A stretch of 52,360 nt of DNA from Desulfobulbus propionicus (GCA_002746685.1 PDQK01000034.1:1-52360); one strand, 5' to 3'; positions 34,165-43,875 are shown, counted from the stretch's first letter. The notes: generated by a model not told the origin, from the letters alone. Program-made: numbers and translations.

Positions 34165-35400
34165 ATGAGCGGGGAGTACACCAATTACCCAAAGCAGTAC
34201 CCGGATGCAAATGGTAACTTTGGGGAGTACGGAGGGTCGTATATTCCACCTGAGTTGCAGGTGGAAATGGATAAAATAACAGAGGCGTACCAGACTATAA
34301 GTAAAACCCATCGTTTTATTGAAGAACTGCGTTCTATTCGTCAACACTATCAGGGACGTCCCACTCCGGTTTTTCATGCTGATCGGTTATCAAAAAAGCT
34401 TGGTGGAGCCGAGATTTACCTCAAACGTGAAGATCTCAATCATACTGGTGCGCACAAGCTGAACCATTGTATGGGAGAAGGACTGCTTGCAAAATATATG
34501 GGCAAGAAAAAACTCATTGCTGAAACCGGTGCTGGACAGCATGGGGTTGCACTGGCAACTGCAGCAGCCTATTTTGGCCTGGAGTGCGAGATTCATATGG
34601 GTGAGGTGGACATTGCAAAAGAAGCGCCCAATGTTATCCGCATGAAATTACTTGGAGCAACAGTAGTCCCGGTCACCTTTGGCCTGAAAACCCTCAAGGA
34701 AGCTGTTGACTCTGCCTTTGAGGCGTATCTCAGGGATCCTGTACATTCCATTTACTGTATTGGCTCGGTGGTTGGCCCTCATCCCTTTCCAATGATGGTG
34801 CGTGATTTTCAAAACGTGGTTGGTGTCGAATCCAGAGAACAGTTTGTAGGAATGACGGGCAATTTGCCTGATGTGGTGTGTGCCTGTGTGGGTGGCGGCA
34901 GCAATGCTATGGGGATTTTTTCGGGTTTTATGAACGATCCTGTCAAGCTTGTTGGTGTTGAACCTGGCGGCAGGTCACTTTCTCTGGGAGATCATGCAGC
35001 TACTGCGGCCTTTGGTAAGCCAGGAATCATTCATGGCTTTAGATGCTATCTGCTGCAAGATGAAAAGGGTGAACCAGCTCCGGTGTACTCCATAGCAAGC
35101 GGCCTGGATTACCCAGGCGTTGGGCCTGAGCACAGTACCTTGAAAGACGAAGGTCGTGTCAGCTATGAAATAATAAATGACATTGAGGCGCTTGAGGGCT
35201 TTTACAAACTGAGTCTTGATGAAGGCATTATTCCCGCACTTGAAAGTGCCCATGCCGTGGCCTATGCAATGAAACTTGCACAGGAAATGAAGCATGGAAC
35301 TATTCTGGTCAACTTGAGTGGCCGGGGTGATAAGGACCTTGATTTTGTTACAGAAACCTATGGCTTCGATATTGAACAGGCACGGAAGAATATAGCGTAG
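34165..35400 (+). CDS. trpB: tryptophan synthase beta chain (stand-alone)
   Basis: This 411-residue PLP enzyme has Lys98 in [10 protein letters not shown], the [10 protein letters not shown] loop, the GGGSNAMG phosphate site, [10 protein letters not shown] and the [14 protein letters not shown] end ([11 protein letters not shown]). It condenses indole with serine to tryptophan. The canonical KINN after the lysine is KLNH here, so it is somewhat diverged. There is no trpA or other trp gene nearby; it may act on free indole or partner a distant TrpA. The ATG at 34165 has ATAAGGAG; the frame also runs upstream through the attenuator but that part is non-coding. It is under the tryptophan attenuator described above. 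Confidence 0.93.
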   Translation: MSGEYTNYPKQYPDANGNFGEYGGSYIPPELQVEMDKITEAYQTISKTHRFIEELRSIRQHYQGRPTPVFHADRLSKKLGGAEIYLKREDLNHTGAHKLNHCMGEGLLAKYMGKKKLIAETGAGQHGVALATAAAYFGLECEIHMGEVDIAKEAPNVIRMKLLGATVVPVTFGLKTLKEAVDSAFEAYLRDPVHSIYCIGSVVGPHPFPMMVRDFQNVVGVESREQFVGMTGNLPDVVCACVGGGSNAMGIFSGFMNDPVKLVGVEPGGRSLSLGDHAATAAFGKPGIIHGFRCYLLQDEKGEPAPVYSIASGLDYPGVGPEHSTLKDEGRVSYEIINDIEALEGFYKLSLDEGIIPALESAHAVAYAMKLAQEMKHGTILVNLSGRGDKDLDFVTETYGFDIEQARKNIA

Positions 35401-35424
35401 CTCTCGGATCAGGGCTACTCTGCA

Positions 35425-35473
35425 TCAGGTGATACAGCCAGGGAGCTACCTGCTGCCTGACTGTATCACCTGA
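35425..35473 (+). terminator. large inverted repeat after trpB
   Basis: tcaggtgatacag (35425-35437) and ctgtatcacctga (35461-35473) are perfect 13-bp arms around a 23-nt loop. They lie between the convergent trpB and AIM24 genes. A short T-run (tgtttt) follows about 13 bp later, so this may be a terminator or an RNA-end stabiliser. Confidence 0.6.
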
Positions 35474-35487
35474 CACCTCAGCCTGTT

Positions 35488-36276
35488 TTAATGACCATCA
35501 ATCATTCGGCCAATCCCGCCAAGCAGGCTGCCCTCACCTTGAGACTGGCCATCGTCAGATGGGGCGTGGGCAAGAATCCTGTCTGCTAAACGTGAAAAAG
35601 GCAGACTCTGCAACCACACCGCACCATGACCGGAAAGGGTAGCCATAAAAAGCCCCTCCCCGCCAAAAAACATTGATTTTAACCCTTTAACCATTTGAAT
35701 ATCGTAATCGATACCTCCAGTAAAGCCTGCAATACAGCCGGTGTCCACCAGTAATGTTTCGCCGTTGAGCTGTTTTTTCACTACTGTACCTCCTGCATGG
35801 ATAAAGGCCATTCCATCACCACGGAGCTTTTCAAGTATGAAGCCCTCACCGCCAAAAAATCCTGTGCCTAATTTACGTTGAAAGGCGATATCAATGTTTG
35901 TCCCTAAGGCAGCGCACAGAAATGAGTCTTTTTGGCAAAATAACACTTCGCCAATTTCAGCCATGTTGACAGGAATAATCGAGCCAGGAAAGGGGGCGGC
36001 AAAAGCAGCCCGTTTTTTGCCGGAGCCTTGGTTGGTGAAATGGGTCATAAAGAGGGATTCGCCGGAGATCACCCTTTTTCCAGCAGAGAAGAGCTTGCCC
36101 ATAAACCCTTGATTTACTTCAGAACCATCTCCCATTTTGGTTTCAAACGCAATACCATCCTCCATGTAATTCATAGCCCCAGACTCAGCCACAACGGTTT
36201 CCCCTGGATCAAGCTCGACTTCAACCATCTGCAAAGCATCGCCTAAGATTTCATAATCCACTTCATGACAGCGCAT
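35488..36276 (-). CDS. AIM24/TIGR00266-family protein
   Basis: The 262-residue protein is of the AIM24 beta-trefoil-like family: [16 protein letters not shown] near the N-terminus, [21 protein letters not shown] in the middle and [27 protein letters not shown] towards the end. Its function in bacteria is not established. The ATG at 36276 has GAGGAG upstream on the minus strand; a longer reading to 36309 is not supported. It stands alone. Confidence 0.85.
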   Translation of the reverse strand: MRCHEVDYEILGDALQMVEVELDPGETVVAESGAMNYMEDGIAFETKMGDGSEVNQGFMGKLFSAGKRVISGESLFMTHFTNQGSGKKRAAFAAPFPGSIIPVNMAEIGEVLFCQKDSFLCAALGTNIDIAFQRKLGTGFFGGEGFILEKLRGDGMAFIHAGGTVVKKQLNGETLLVDTGCIAGFTGGIDYDIQMVKGLKSMFFGGEGLFMATLSGHGAVWLQSLPFSRLADRILAHAPSDDGQSQGEGSLLGGIGRMIDGH

Positions 36277-36857
36277 GTGATTCTCCTCTATGTGTTGAAT
36301 TGATGACAAAATGGTCTGAGTAAGTGTATCTTGAGTACTTTCCTTTTAAATATACACCTGATTGTAAGCTGTTTTTTAGATAAAATCAGCTTACCTACCA
36401 CTGTATTTTGCCAACAATAGGTGGAGAATCCAAGCGATTAACGGAAAAAACAATTATGCAGGGTGCTTTTTTACGTATCCGCCACCAATAGAGTGCATCA
36501 AAAAAGTTGCACAAGACAGCACCGTAAAGTCCGTATACCTGCCCAAAGGCTCGCTTTGCCGGTTTTTCCTGTGGCGCAACAAAAAAGTTGCGCCTGTAGT
36601 CCTGGTACAGTAATTTTGGCATCGACTTGATATTCCATTATTTCTGCACGTTGTGCTCAATAACGCTGTCCGCACCTGCATCATTTCGGTTGCACCTTGC
36701 CGCACGTTCTGTTTTCTATCATGACGTTCTTCACGAAAAAAGCTTGCAGCAATAACCATAACGTACCGAAATAGAGGAACTTATTTTTTCAGGTACAAAA
36801 CCTCTGCTGTACAGGCATGGATAATGCTCTTTTAGCACGACTCAAACAGAGGAAACT
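36277..36857. other. long intergenic region with perfect hairpin
   Basis: About 580 bp hold no convincing gene; open frames here lack family resemblance and ribosome binding sites. ggcgcaac (36573-36580) and gttgcgcc (36587-36594) form an 8-bp stem over an A6 loop, and the caaaaaagttgc core recurs near 36498. It precedes the signalling/oxidoreductase block and presumably holds its promoter. No convincing sigma-54 -24/-12 pair was found. Confidence 0.4.
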
Positions 36858-37325
36858 ATGAACGCAATACGTTATCTACCCCATATCGGTTCCTTCATCT
36901 TGACCGTTTTTTTGGTGCCGGAAGCTGCCTGGGCACTTCAGTCCCACGGTGCCCCGGAAGGGCTGTATGTCCATCAGATGTCCCATCTGTTGTTTGCCGG
37001 TGCCCTGGTTTACCTGTATATGCATACCCGCTGTACTCCCGAGCTTGAAGGTAAGGGGTGGAAATATTTACAGCTTTTCTGCATTCTTTTCGCAGGCTGG
37101 AACATGCTCGCCTTGGTAGGGCATGAGGTGATAAAGCTGCTTTCGGTAGAGGATTTTATCAACAAATCCACCTGGAATGAGCAGATAGCAGGGCCAGTGA
37201 CCCCCATCAAGCTGCTCTACTTTATCACCAAGATGGACCACCTCATCTATGTCCCGGCGCTGTTTTCTCTGGTCATGTCGCTGCGAACATTCAGCAATGA
37301 AGTGCTGAAGGAGGAACAGAATTGA
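36858..37325 (+). CDS. histidine-rich membrane protein coupled to the sensor kinase
   Basis: The 155-residue protein has a probable signal peptide (cleavage near AWA at residues 24-26) and three transmembrane segments (about 40-57, 71-93, 117-146). Histidines lie at helix edges: His39 and His43 in HQMSHLL, His89 in GHEV, His128 in KMDHLIY. Such a pattern could hold heme or a metal, but there is no known motif. It ends in TGA overlapping the TTG start of the histidine kinase, so they are co-translated. A role as the kinase's sensory partner is inferred. I do not recognise the family. Confidence 0.65.
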   Translation: MNAIRYLPHIGSFILTVFLVPEAAWALQSHGAPEGLYVHQMSHLLFAGALVYLYMHTRCTPELEGKGWKYLQLFCILFAGWNMLALVGHEVIKLLSVEDFINKSTWNEQIAGPVTPIKLLYFITKMDHLIYVPALFSLVMSLRTFSNEVLKEEQN

Positions 37326-38515
37326 ACGCTCTTCCCCTTTTTCCCGCTCATATTGTTGATATATGTGGTTCGGGCATAGCTATTTTTCTTTCCTTCCTTG
37401 CGCTGCGCTATTCACACACCCTGGTCCGCCTGCAGCCAAACAATTTCATCTGGGGCTTTCTCTTTTATTTCTGCGTAGCCATGGCGGCATTTTCCCTGTC
37501 CAGGGGGGTTGGGCATATCGTTCGGATATTGCTGGTCTTTGGTGACAACAGCACCTTGTGGAAACAACTTTCTCCCTACTCAGGCGGTTTTAACACCATG
37601 CTGATGATCTCAACCGCTGCTGTGACCATCTATTATCATAAAGGGTTGGCTGCCTATAAGGCAATCCAGAAAGAGGCAGATAAACTTGCTGATGCCAATA
37701 TCCGGATTTCTGCCGGTGCCAAGGAGCTTAAAAAACTCAACACTCACCTGGAAGAGATGGTGGAGGAGCGAACCGAACAACTTATCAATCGGGAAAAGAT
37801 GGCTTCTGTCGGCGAGATGGCAGCAGGCATTGCCCATGAGATCAATACCCCGCTTGGGATCATTCTCGGCTATACCCAGCTGATGATGGATGATCATAAA
37901 GTAGGCAGCGAAGCCTATACCAACCTCCAGGTGGTGGAACGCCAAACCAAGGCAAGCAAGCGTATCGTCGCAGATTTACTGAAATTTTCCCGTCAGTCCG
38001 AGAGTAAAAAGGTCGCCCTGGATATCAACCAGGTTATCCAGGAAGTGCTGGCCGTTACCGAACACTCTTTAAACATCCAGCAGGTGGAAGTGGTTAGAAA
38101 ATTTGCCCCGGACCTTCCGCAAGTGATTGGAGATGCTGAAAAACTGCGTCAGGTGATGATCAACCTGTTCAACAATGCCCAGTTTGCCATGGGGGAAAAT
38201 GGGGGCAAGATCACCATTTCCACCTACAGGGTAAACGGGGATGTTGCCTTATCTGTAATTGACACAGGCTCCGGCATACCTGATGAGATAAAAAGCAAGG
38301 TATTTGACCCGTTCTTCACCACCAAGGAGGTGGGCAAGGGCACAGGGCTTGGGTTGTCCGTTATTTACGGAATTATCCAGCAGCATAACGGGACCATAGA
38401 TATTACAAGCCCGGTCGTGGATCCTGAGACAGGGGCAACAACAAGCGGAACAGAGTTTCTGATACAGCTGCCAGGAGCAGTGGACAGCAGTAAAAGAGAG
38501 AAGGAGATTGGTTAG
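37322..38515 (+). CDS. membrane sensor histidine kinase
   Basis: This 397-residue protein has three predicted helices (about 12-30, 42-62, 88-106), a coiled coil (110-160), a DHp domain with His172 in [11 protein letters not shown], and a HATPase domain with N-box ([10 protein letters not shown]), G1 ([11 protein letters not shown]), F-box and G2 ([10 protein letters not shown]). The start is TTG at 37322 with AAGGAGG 7 bp upstream, overlapping the stop of the membrane protein gene by 3 nt. A single-domain response regulator gene follows after 2 bp. It is the only complete kinase in the block and may phosphorylate several partners. Confidence 0.92.
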   Translation: MNALPLFPAHIVDICGSGIAIFLSFLALRYSHTLVRLQPNNFIWGFLFYFCVAMAAFSLSRGVGHIVRILLVFGDNSTLWKQLSPYSGGFNTMLMISTAAVTIYYHKGLAAYKAIQKEADKLADANIRISAGAKELKKLNTHLEEMVEERTEQLINREKMASVGEMAAGIAHEINTPLGIILGYTQLMMDDHKVGSEAYTNLQVVERQTKASKRIVADLLKFSRQSESKKVALDINQVIQEVLAVTEHSLNIQQVEVVRKFAPDLPQVIGDAEKLRQVMINLFNNAQFAMGENGGKITISTYRVNGDVALSVIDTGSGIPDEIKSKVFDPFFTTKEVGKGTGLGLSVIYGIIQQHNGTIDITSPVVDPETGATTSGTEFLIQLPGAVDSSKREKEIG

Positions 38516-38517
38516 AT

Positions 38518-38877
38518 ATGGCTGAAATTCTGGTTTTAGATGATGTGGCTGATGCTGTGGTACTGATGAAAAAGGTACTGAACCGCCAGGGGCATACGGT
38601 TTATACCTTTACTGAGGAGCAGAGCGCCATCGATTTTGTGGGGAAAAATCAGATCGATCTGTCCATCCTGGATATCAAGCTCAAGAAGATGAGCGGTATT
38701 CAGGTGCTGGAAGAAATGAAAAAACTCAATCCGGAGATGAAAGCTATCATTTTGACCGGTTACCCGACTATTGAAACGGCACGCACCGCCATTGAGCTTG
38801 GCGCAGGCGAGTACTGCGTCAAACCCATCGACATTGTTGAACTCAAGGAAAAGGTTACTGCCGTACTGGAAGGGTAG
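38518..38877 (+). CDS. single-domain response regulator (receiver only)
   Basis: The 119-residue receiver has acidic residues Asp8/Asp9, phospho-acceptor Asp52 (LSILDIKLKKMSG), Thr in ILTGYP and Lys in YCVKPID. There is no output domain, so it works like CheY or as a relay intermediate. It lies 2 bp after the kinase and 53 bp before the molybdoenzyme gene. Partner choice is inferred from position. Confidence 0.92.
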   Translation: MAEILVLDDVADAVVLMKKVLNRQGHTVYTFTEEQSAIDFVGKNQIDLSILDIKLKKMSGIQVLEEMKKLNPEMKAIILTGYPTIETARTAIELGAGEYCVKPIDIVELKEKVTAVLEG

Positions 38878-38930
38878 CATGCATTACTGGGCATAGGTGA
38901 CATAAAAGTAAGAGTAACAAGGAGAGTGCT

Positions 38931-41045
38931 ATGAAAAAATCAGTTTACTCCATATGCGGAATGTGCACAGTCCGCTGCCCGATTCGGGTGGAGTCTGAAG
39001 ATAACCAGGTGACCTGGATAGAGGGAAACCAGCATCAGTTGGGGGGTGCCTTATGTGCCAAGGGGACTGCGGGAGCGGCCCTGTTAAATGATGACCAGCG
39101 GCCTCAACAGCCGCTTATCCGGGTTGGATCAAGGGGAGCCGGACGCTGGCGCGAAGCGAGCTGGGACGAAGCGCTTGACTACGTGGCTGACAAGCTCACC
39201 TCCATCAAAAAAGAATATGGCCCGGAAGCCGTGGTGCTTTCCAGCCGTGGCGGCCCATGGCAGGCCATGTACAAAGCCTTTATCCATGCCTTTGGCTCTC
39301 CAAACTATACCAACCATGACTGTACCTGCGGGCGGAACACCCATCATGCCAGCCTCTCCATTAACGGTGTGGGACGAAAAGGTTTTGCCTATGATATCAA
39401 AAATGCCAAACACCTGGTGCTGTTTGGGCGTGATATGTTCTCAGCGCTCCGGATTGCTGAAAACCATCAGACCCTGGACATGCTCGATAAGGGGGGCCGT
39501 CTTACCTATGTGGATGTCCGTCAGACCATGACCGGTGCGAAGGCAACCCGGTTTTTCCAGGTTCGTCCGGGAACCGACTATGCCCTGGCTCTTGGCGTGA
39601 TCCACGAGGTTATCAAGAGGGAATATTACGACAAGGCCTTCATTGACCGCTACGTGAGCGGTTTTGATGAGCTGTGCTCCTTTATCGATGAATACACCCC
39701 TGCCTGGGCAGCCAAAGAGTGCAATGTAAAGGAAAAGGACATCATCGCCTTTGTTGAAGAGGTTGGTGAAGACCGTCCCAGCGTGATCTTTCATCCTGGC
39801 TGGAACCTGGCTCGCTACAAGGATTCCTTCTACGCCAGCCGGGCCATGCACATCCTCAATGTGTTGATGGGTAATATCGAGATGAAGGGCGGGCTGTTTA
39901 TCCCTAAGGGTGCTGGTGACTGCGGTAAAAAAGGCATCCGCAATATCGATCTGGGCAAGCCGGATATCAAGCGTGGCGACGGCATTGGCTGGAAATACAA
40001 TCATTTTGACAAGGGGCCTGGCCTGGCGCACCTGTTTTTCAACAACATGTTGAACGATAAACCCTACCCGATCAAAGCATGGATCGCCATGCGCCATGAC
40101 CTGCTCAGCGGTATGCCTGACCCTGAAACGCAGAAAAAGGCACTGGATAAATGCGACCTGCTGGTTTCCATCGACACCAATTACAGCGAGTTTGGCTGGT
40201 ACAGCGACGTTATCCTGCCGGAATCAACCTATCTTGAGCGGGACACGCCAATTATTCAGCAAAAGGGGCTAAAGCCACGCCTCGCTGTCAGACGCAAGGC
40301 TGTTGAGCCCAAATATGACACCAAGGCAGGGTGGGAAATCTACACCGAGCTTGCCGCCAGACTGGGCCTGGAAGAGACCTTCCCCTTCAAGACCATTGAA
40401 GAACTGTGGGAGTGGCAGCTGGAGCCAACCGGATACACCATGGCTGACTTTGAAGAGAAAGGTTTTATTGAACTGACAGACACTCCGATTTTCTATGATC
40501 GAGAAAATCTGGATGGTCAGTTTAAAACCCCCAGCGGCAAGATCGAGATTGTCAGTGAAAAACTGAACAACGCTGAGCTGCCATCACTGAAGCCCTTTGA
40601 AAAACCCCTTGCCCCTGAAAAAGGCATGTTCCGCCTCATCTACGGCAAGGTCGCAGTCCACACGCAGGGACACACCACCAATAACTCCATGCTCTCCGAG
40701 CTGATGCCCACCAATACGGCCTGGATCAACACCAAACAGGCCAAGAAACTGGACATTAAAACCGGTGATCTGGTTGAGCTTTCTTCCGCAGACAACAGCT
40801 ATAACGCCACGGTTGAAGCACTGGTAACTGACCATATTCATCCTGAAGCAGTGTTTACCTGTCACGGCTTTGGCAAAAACATTCCTCGCCAGACCAGGAA
40901 TTTTCTTGCTGGGGTCAGTGACCAGAAACTGATGGTAGGTAAGCTGGACGACTGGGATCAGGCTGGCGGTGGGGTGAACCTCTGCCAAGCCTTTGTCCAT
41001 GTGAAGAAGAGTATCCGTAACACCAAGAGGAGTGTGGAACTGTGA
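38931..41045 (+). CDS. molybdopterin oxidoreductase, polysulfide/thiosulfate reductase-like, cytoplasmic
   Basis: This 704-residue enzyme has an N-terminal [4Fe-4S] site (Cys9, 12, 16, 42), a DCTCG segment with the probable Mo ligand Cys133, the LFGRDMFSAL region, and the C-terminal dinucleotide-binding domain (KVAVHTQGHTTNN, TNTAWINTKQAKKL, HGFGKNIPRQTRN) seen in PsrA/PhsA-type enzymes. No Tat signal precedes the cluster, so it is probably cytoplasmic, unlike classical polysulfide reductases. It overlaps by 4 nt with its ferredoxin partner. There is no membrane anchor subunit of the NrfD type. The substrate (polysulfide, thiosulfate, tetrathionate, sulfite or other) cannot be read. Confidence 0.88.
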   Translation: MKKSVYSICGMCTVRCPIRVESEDNQVTWIEGNQHQLGGALCAKGTAGAALLNDDQRPQQPLIRVGSRGAGRWREASWDEALDYVADKLTSIKKEYGPEAVVLSSRGGPWQAMYKAFIHAFGSPNYTNHDCTCGRNTHHASLSINGVGRKGFAYDIKNAKHLVLFGRDMFSALRIAENHQTLDMLDKGGRLTYVDVRQTMTGAKATRFFQVRPGTDYALALGVIHEVIKREYYDKAFIDRYVSGFDELCSFIDEYTPAWAAKECNVKEKDIIAFVEEVGEDRPSVIFHPGWNLARYKDSFYASRAMHILNVLMGNIEMKGGLFIPKGAGDCGKKGIRNIDLGKPDIKRGDGIGWKYNHFDKGPGLAHLFFNNMLNDKPYPIKAWIAMRHDLLSGMPDPETQKKALDKCDLLVSIDTNYSEFGWYSDVILPESTYLERDTPIIQQKGLKPRLAVRRKAVEPKYDTKAGWEIYTELAARLGLEETFPFKTIEELWEWQLEPTGYTMADFEEKGFIELTDTPIFYDRENLDGQFKTPSGKIEIVSEKLNNAELPSLKPFEKPLAPEKGMFRLIYGKVAVHTQGHTTNNSMLSELMPTNTAWINTKQAKKLDIKTGDLVELSSADNSYNATVEALVTDHIHPEAVFTCHGFGKNIPRQTRNFLAGVSDQKLMVGKLDDWDQAGGGVNLCQAFVHVKKSIRNTKRSVEL

Positions 41046-41494
41046 AAAAATATATGATTCATCTCAACAGCCGCAGATGTATTGCCTGTCACGGCTGTGA
41101 GGTCCATTGCAAGGCAAACAAGAACCTGCCGGTGGGGCCGTTTCTGTGCAACATCAGCTGCACCCCGCTGCAGACGGTGGGTGGTATACCCAAAACCGAA
41201 ATCACCTTTTCCCACTGCCGCCACTGTGAGGACCCTCTTTGTGTACCAGTTTGTCCTAAAGGGGCCATGGTGCAGCGTGCTGACGGGATTGTGTATGTGG
41301 ATGAGGAAAAATGTATTGGCTGCATGGCCTGTACCAGGGCCTGCCCCTGGGATATTCCGGTGAAAAATCCAGACACTGACAAGGCGGTTAAATGTGACCT
41401 GTGCATGGACAGAATTGATGCTGGAGACAAGCCGGCATGTGTGACAAAGTGTACGACCCATGCCCTGACCCTGGTAACCCTGGAAACCGCCTGA
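41042..41494 (+). CDS. four-cluster ferredoxin subunit (DmsB/PhsB-like)
   Basis: The 150-residue protein has four cysteine groups (CIACHGCEVHC, CRHCEDPLCVPVC, CIGCMACTRACPW, CDLCMD...CVTKC), the layout of electron-transfer subunits of the DMSO-reductase family. It passes electrons to or from the molybdoenzyme. The GTG start at 41042 overlaps the molybdoenzyme stop by 4 nt. No membrane subunit follows, so the electron partner is probably soluble. Confidence 0.92.
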   Translation: MKKYMIHLNSRRCIACHGCEVHCKANKNLPVGPFLCNISCTPLQTVGGIPKTEITFSHCRHCEDPLCVPVCPKGAMVQRADGIVYVDEEKCIGCMACTRACPWDIPVKNPDTDKAVKCDLCMDRIDAGDKPACVTKCTTHALTLVTLETA

Positions 41495-41515
41495 GCCTGG
41501 ACTGCATCGGCTGCT

Positions 41516-43210
41516 ATGAATAAGGCTGTGAACACAATATACCATCAGGATAAAGAGCGTGATTACCTCCTGGTTTTTCAGGAGGTAACCCGCCTTATCA
41601 GTGATGTTCATGACGTCCAGCAGGTGATGGATATGGTGGTCAAACGCCTTCCCGAGTTACTGGAGGTTGATGCGGCCACCATACGATTACTTGATAACGA
41701 AACAGACACCTTTGTTCTGGGTGCAGCATGGGGGGTATCTGATGAGTACCTTTCACGCAAGACTATTGACACGGAAGAGGTGATGGCAGAGCTGCGGGCA
41801 GGAAAACCCACCGCGAGAATGCATCTTGAGAAGAACTGCGACCATGACAATTTTTCCTTTATCATCACCGAAGGCGTACGGAGTGTTCTGTCCCTGCCCA
41901 TCATTTTCAAGGGTGCAATTATCGGGTTGCTCAGGCTGCTGACCAAAAAGACGCGTGAGTTTACCCAACCAGAGATTAACTTTGCCATGTCGCTGGCAGA
42001 GCAGGTTGGCGTAGCCATATCCAACAGCCAGATGTTTCAGGAGCTGGAAACCCAGCTTTCCTTTTTCCGGGCCCAGCGCGAAATCTCTCAGCTGGTCAAC
42101 TCCACCCTCAACCTGGAGCAGGTCTTGGAAGCCATCGTTGACAAGCTCCCTGGCCTGCTGGGAGTAAAAGGGTGCACCATTCGCCTCCTTAAACCAGCGA
42201 CCAATCGGCTTGAGCTTGTGGCAGCATCAGGGCTTTCTCAGCAGTACCTGAACAGAGGGTCTATCAGCCGGGAAGATTCCATCTTCAAGGTACTTAAAGG
42301 CGATCCGGTCGCTATTTACGATGCCCCCACTGACCCGCGAGTCAACTATCATAAGGAAATAGAGCAGGAAGGCATCAAATCCATCCTGGCCATTCCCATA
42401 ACCAATAAACGTGAAGTGATCGGCGTGATGCGGTTACTCACTGATACCCCTCGGTTATTTTCAGCAGGCGACATCCATTTTGCGGTAACAGTTGCAGCCG
42501 AAGGCGGAAACGCCATTGCAAAGGCACGCACCTACCGCAAAATCACCCTGCTGTTTAATCAGATTGAAGAGCAGGAGCGGTTTCTCCAAACCGTTCTCGA
42601 CTCGCTGTGGACCAATCTGCTGGTTGTTGATCCGGCCAAGCGGGTCGCCATGGTGAACAAACACTTTCTCACCACCCATGACTGCAGCGAAAAATCAGTG
42701 CTGGGCCGAAAATATGACCAGGTTTCTCCGTGGTATGAGGAGGGAAACGACTGTCCGGTGGAGCAGGTTTTGAAAACAGGGGTGCCCACCACCCTGATTA
42801 AACAATTCACTGATAAATCCGGGGAGGAAAACTGGATAGAACGACACCTGGCCCCGATTTTCAGCGCAACAGGTGAGGTGGATTTGGTGGTTGAGGCGGT
42901 GGATGATATCACGGGTCAGGTCAAGCTTGAGCATGAGCATTCAGAACGGATGAAGCTTCAGGGCGTGATTGAAATGGCCGGCACTGCCGCCCATGAACTG
43001 AACACCCCGCTTTTTGCGGCCCTTGGCACTGCTCAGCTCATGCGGGAGGATATTGGTTCTCCTGAATTGGCTGAAGAGATGGACCTGATCATAAGTCTTA
43101 TGAAGAAAATGGCTGATTTGACCAGAAAAATGGTTGATGTCACTGGCTACTCCAGCAGTGAGTATGTGGGTGATTCAAAAATCGTAAACTTGGAACCAGA
43201 CAATGATTGA
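41516..43210 (+). CDS. GAF-GAF-PAS protein ending after the DHp (phospho-acceptor) domain
   Basis: Residues about 20-180 and 190-345 are GAF domains; residues about 358-470 are a PAS-like domain (VLDSLWTNLLVVDPAKRVAMVNKHF). Residues 478-550 are a DHp helix pair with His493 in TAAHELNTPLFA. The protein then ends; no HATPase N-, G1- or G2-box exists in this or the other frames before the next gene. It can therefore not phosphorylate itself by the standard route. It may be phosphorylated in trans by the neighbouring kinase or act as a redox/ligand-sensing scaffold. It follows the ferredoxin gene by about 20 bp. Confidence 0.8.
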   Translation: MNKAVNTIYHQDKERDYLLVFQEVTRLISDVHDVQQVMDMVVKRLPELLEVDAATIRLLDNETDTFVLGAAWGVSDEYLSRKTIDTEEVMAELRAGKPTARMHLEKNCDHDNFSFIITEGVRSVLSLPIIFKGAIIGLLRLLTKKTREFTQPEINFAMSLAEQVGVAISNSQMFQELETQLSFFRAQREISQLVNSTLNLEQVLEAIVDKLPGLLGVKGCTIRLLKPATNRLELVAASGLSQQYLNRGSISREDSIFKVLKGDPVAIYDAPTDPRVNYHKEIEQEGIKSILAIPITNKREVIGVMRLLTDTPRLFSAGDIHFAVTVAAEGGNAIAKARTYRKITLLFNQIEEQERFLQTVLDSLWTNLLVVDPAKRVAMVNKHFLTTHDCSEKSVLGRKYDQVSPWYEEGNDCPVEQVLKTGVPTTLIKQFTDKSGEENWIERHLAPIFSATGEVDLVVEAVDDITGQVKLEHEHSERMKLQGVIEMAGTAAHELNTPLFAALGTAQLMREDIGSPELAEEMDLIISLMKKMADLTRKMVDVTGYSSSEYVGDSKIVNLEPDND

Positions 43211-43253
43211 ACTGCCCACCTTTTGGTGTTGGCACGTTTGAAGGAGCTGAACA

Positions 43254-43712
43254 ATGATTGATGTGTGTATGGACGGAGCCCGAGTGGCTGTGGAAAAATG
43301 GAGGCAGTTTCTCCTCTCACCAGTCGGTGTGTATCTCTACAGCATGATCACCGGAATGGGGGGCATTATACTTTTGCTGGTCTTTTTCTCCATGGTGCTC
43401 TTTCCCGGCGGTGTACTCACCCTGCTGCCGCTCATTATAGCGTTTAACGGCGCATCAGCAGGGTATGGGCTGATGGACAAGTCTGCCCAGGATGGCAGCA
43501 AAATAATTGCCCTGTTCGCTGTTGGTACGTCCCTTTTTGCCACAGGGCTGGTTACAGCCCTGGTCCTCTTTCCCTGGGAAACCATGCTGGATACGTCGCA
43601 CCTGGTGTTGAACTTCGGCGCAGCGCTGGCTGGTGTCTACTGTGGCGGCTGGATAGCGATAAAAAACACACGTTACATAACCAATAAACATACACAATTC
43701 AGTGCCGCTTGA
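43254..43712 (+). CDS. membrane protein of unknown family
   Basis: The 152-residue product has about three to four hydrophobic helices (32-52, 55-72, 82-105, 115-135) and a basic C-terminal tail. Gly-rich segments such as NFGAALAGVYCGGW resemble helix packing but give no family. It lies between the truncated-kinase gene and the TSUP permease and has a GGAG ribosome binding site. I do not recognise a function. Confidence 0.6.
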   Translation: MIDVCMDGARVAVEKWRQFLLSPVGVYLYSMITGMGGIILLLVFFSMVLFPGGVLTLLPLIIAFNGASAGYGLMDKSAQDGSKIIALFAVGTSLFATGLVTALVLFPWETMLDTSHLVLNFGAALAGVYCGGWIAIKNTRYITNKHTQFSAA

Positions 43713-43875
43713 AAAAGAGCTTTTTCAGCCAAACTGCTTGGCACTTCGATTTTGATCGAAAAAATAAAGCATTCAAGCCGCCCGTCATTCAATGGGGAGG
43801 TGGATCACAGAAATTTTGCTTGCAAGACGACTTTGGATTAACTCATAACGGAATTATCTCAAAAAGGAGAACAGC

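Noticed and set aside
36454..36759. 101-codon minus-strand frame in the intergenic region
   Set aside because: Low-complexity, no ribosome binding site, no recognisable domain; likely chance.
39441..40097. Long minus-strand frames inside the molybdoenzyme gene
   Set aside because: They are shadows of the sense gene, which has complete family motifs.
43738..43760. Sigma-54-like -24 element TTGGCAC upstream of the TSUP gene
   Set aside because: The -12 element (TTGC at proper spacing) is missing, as it is for a similar TTGGCAC near 43229.
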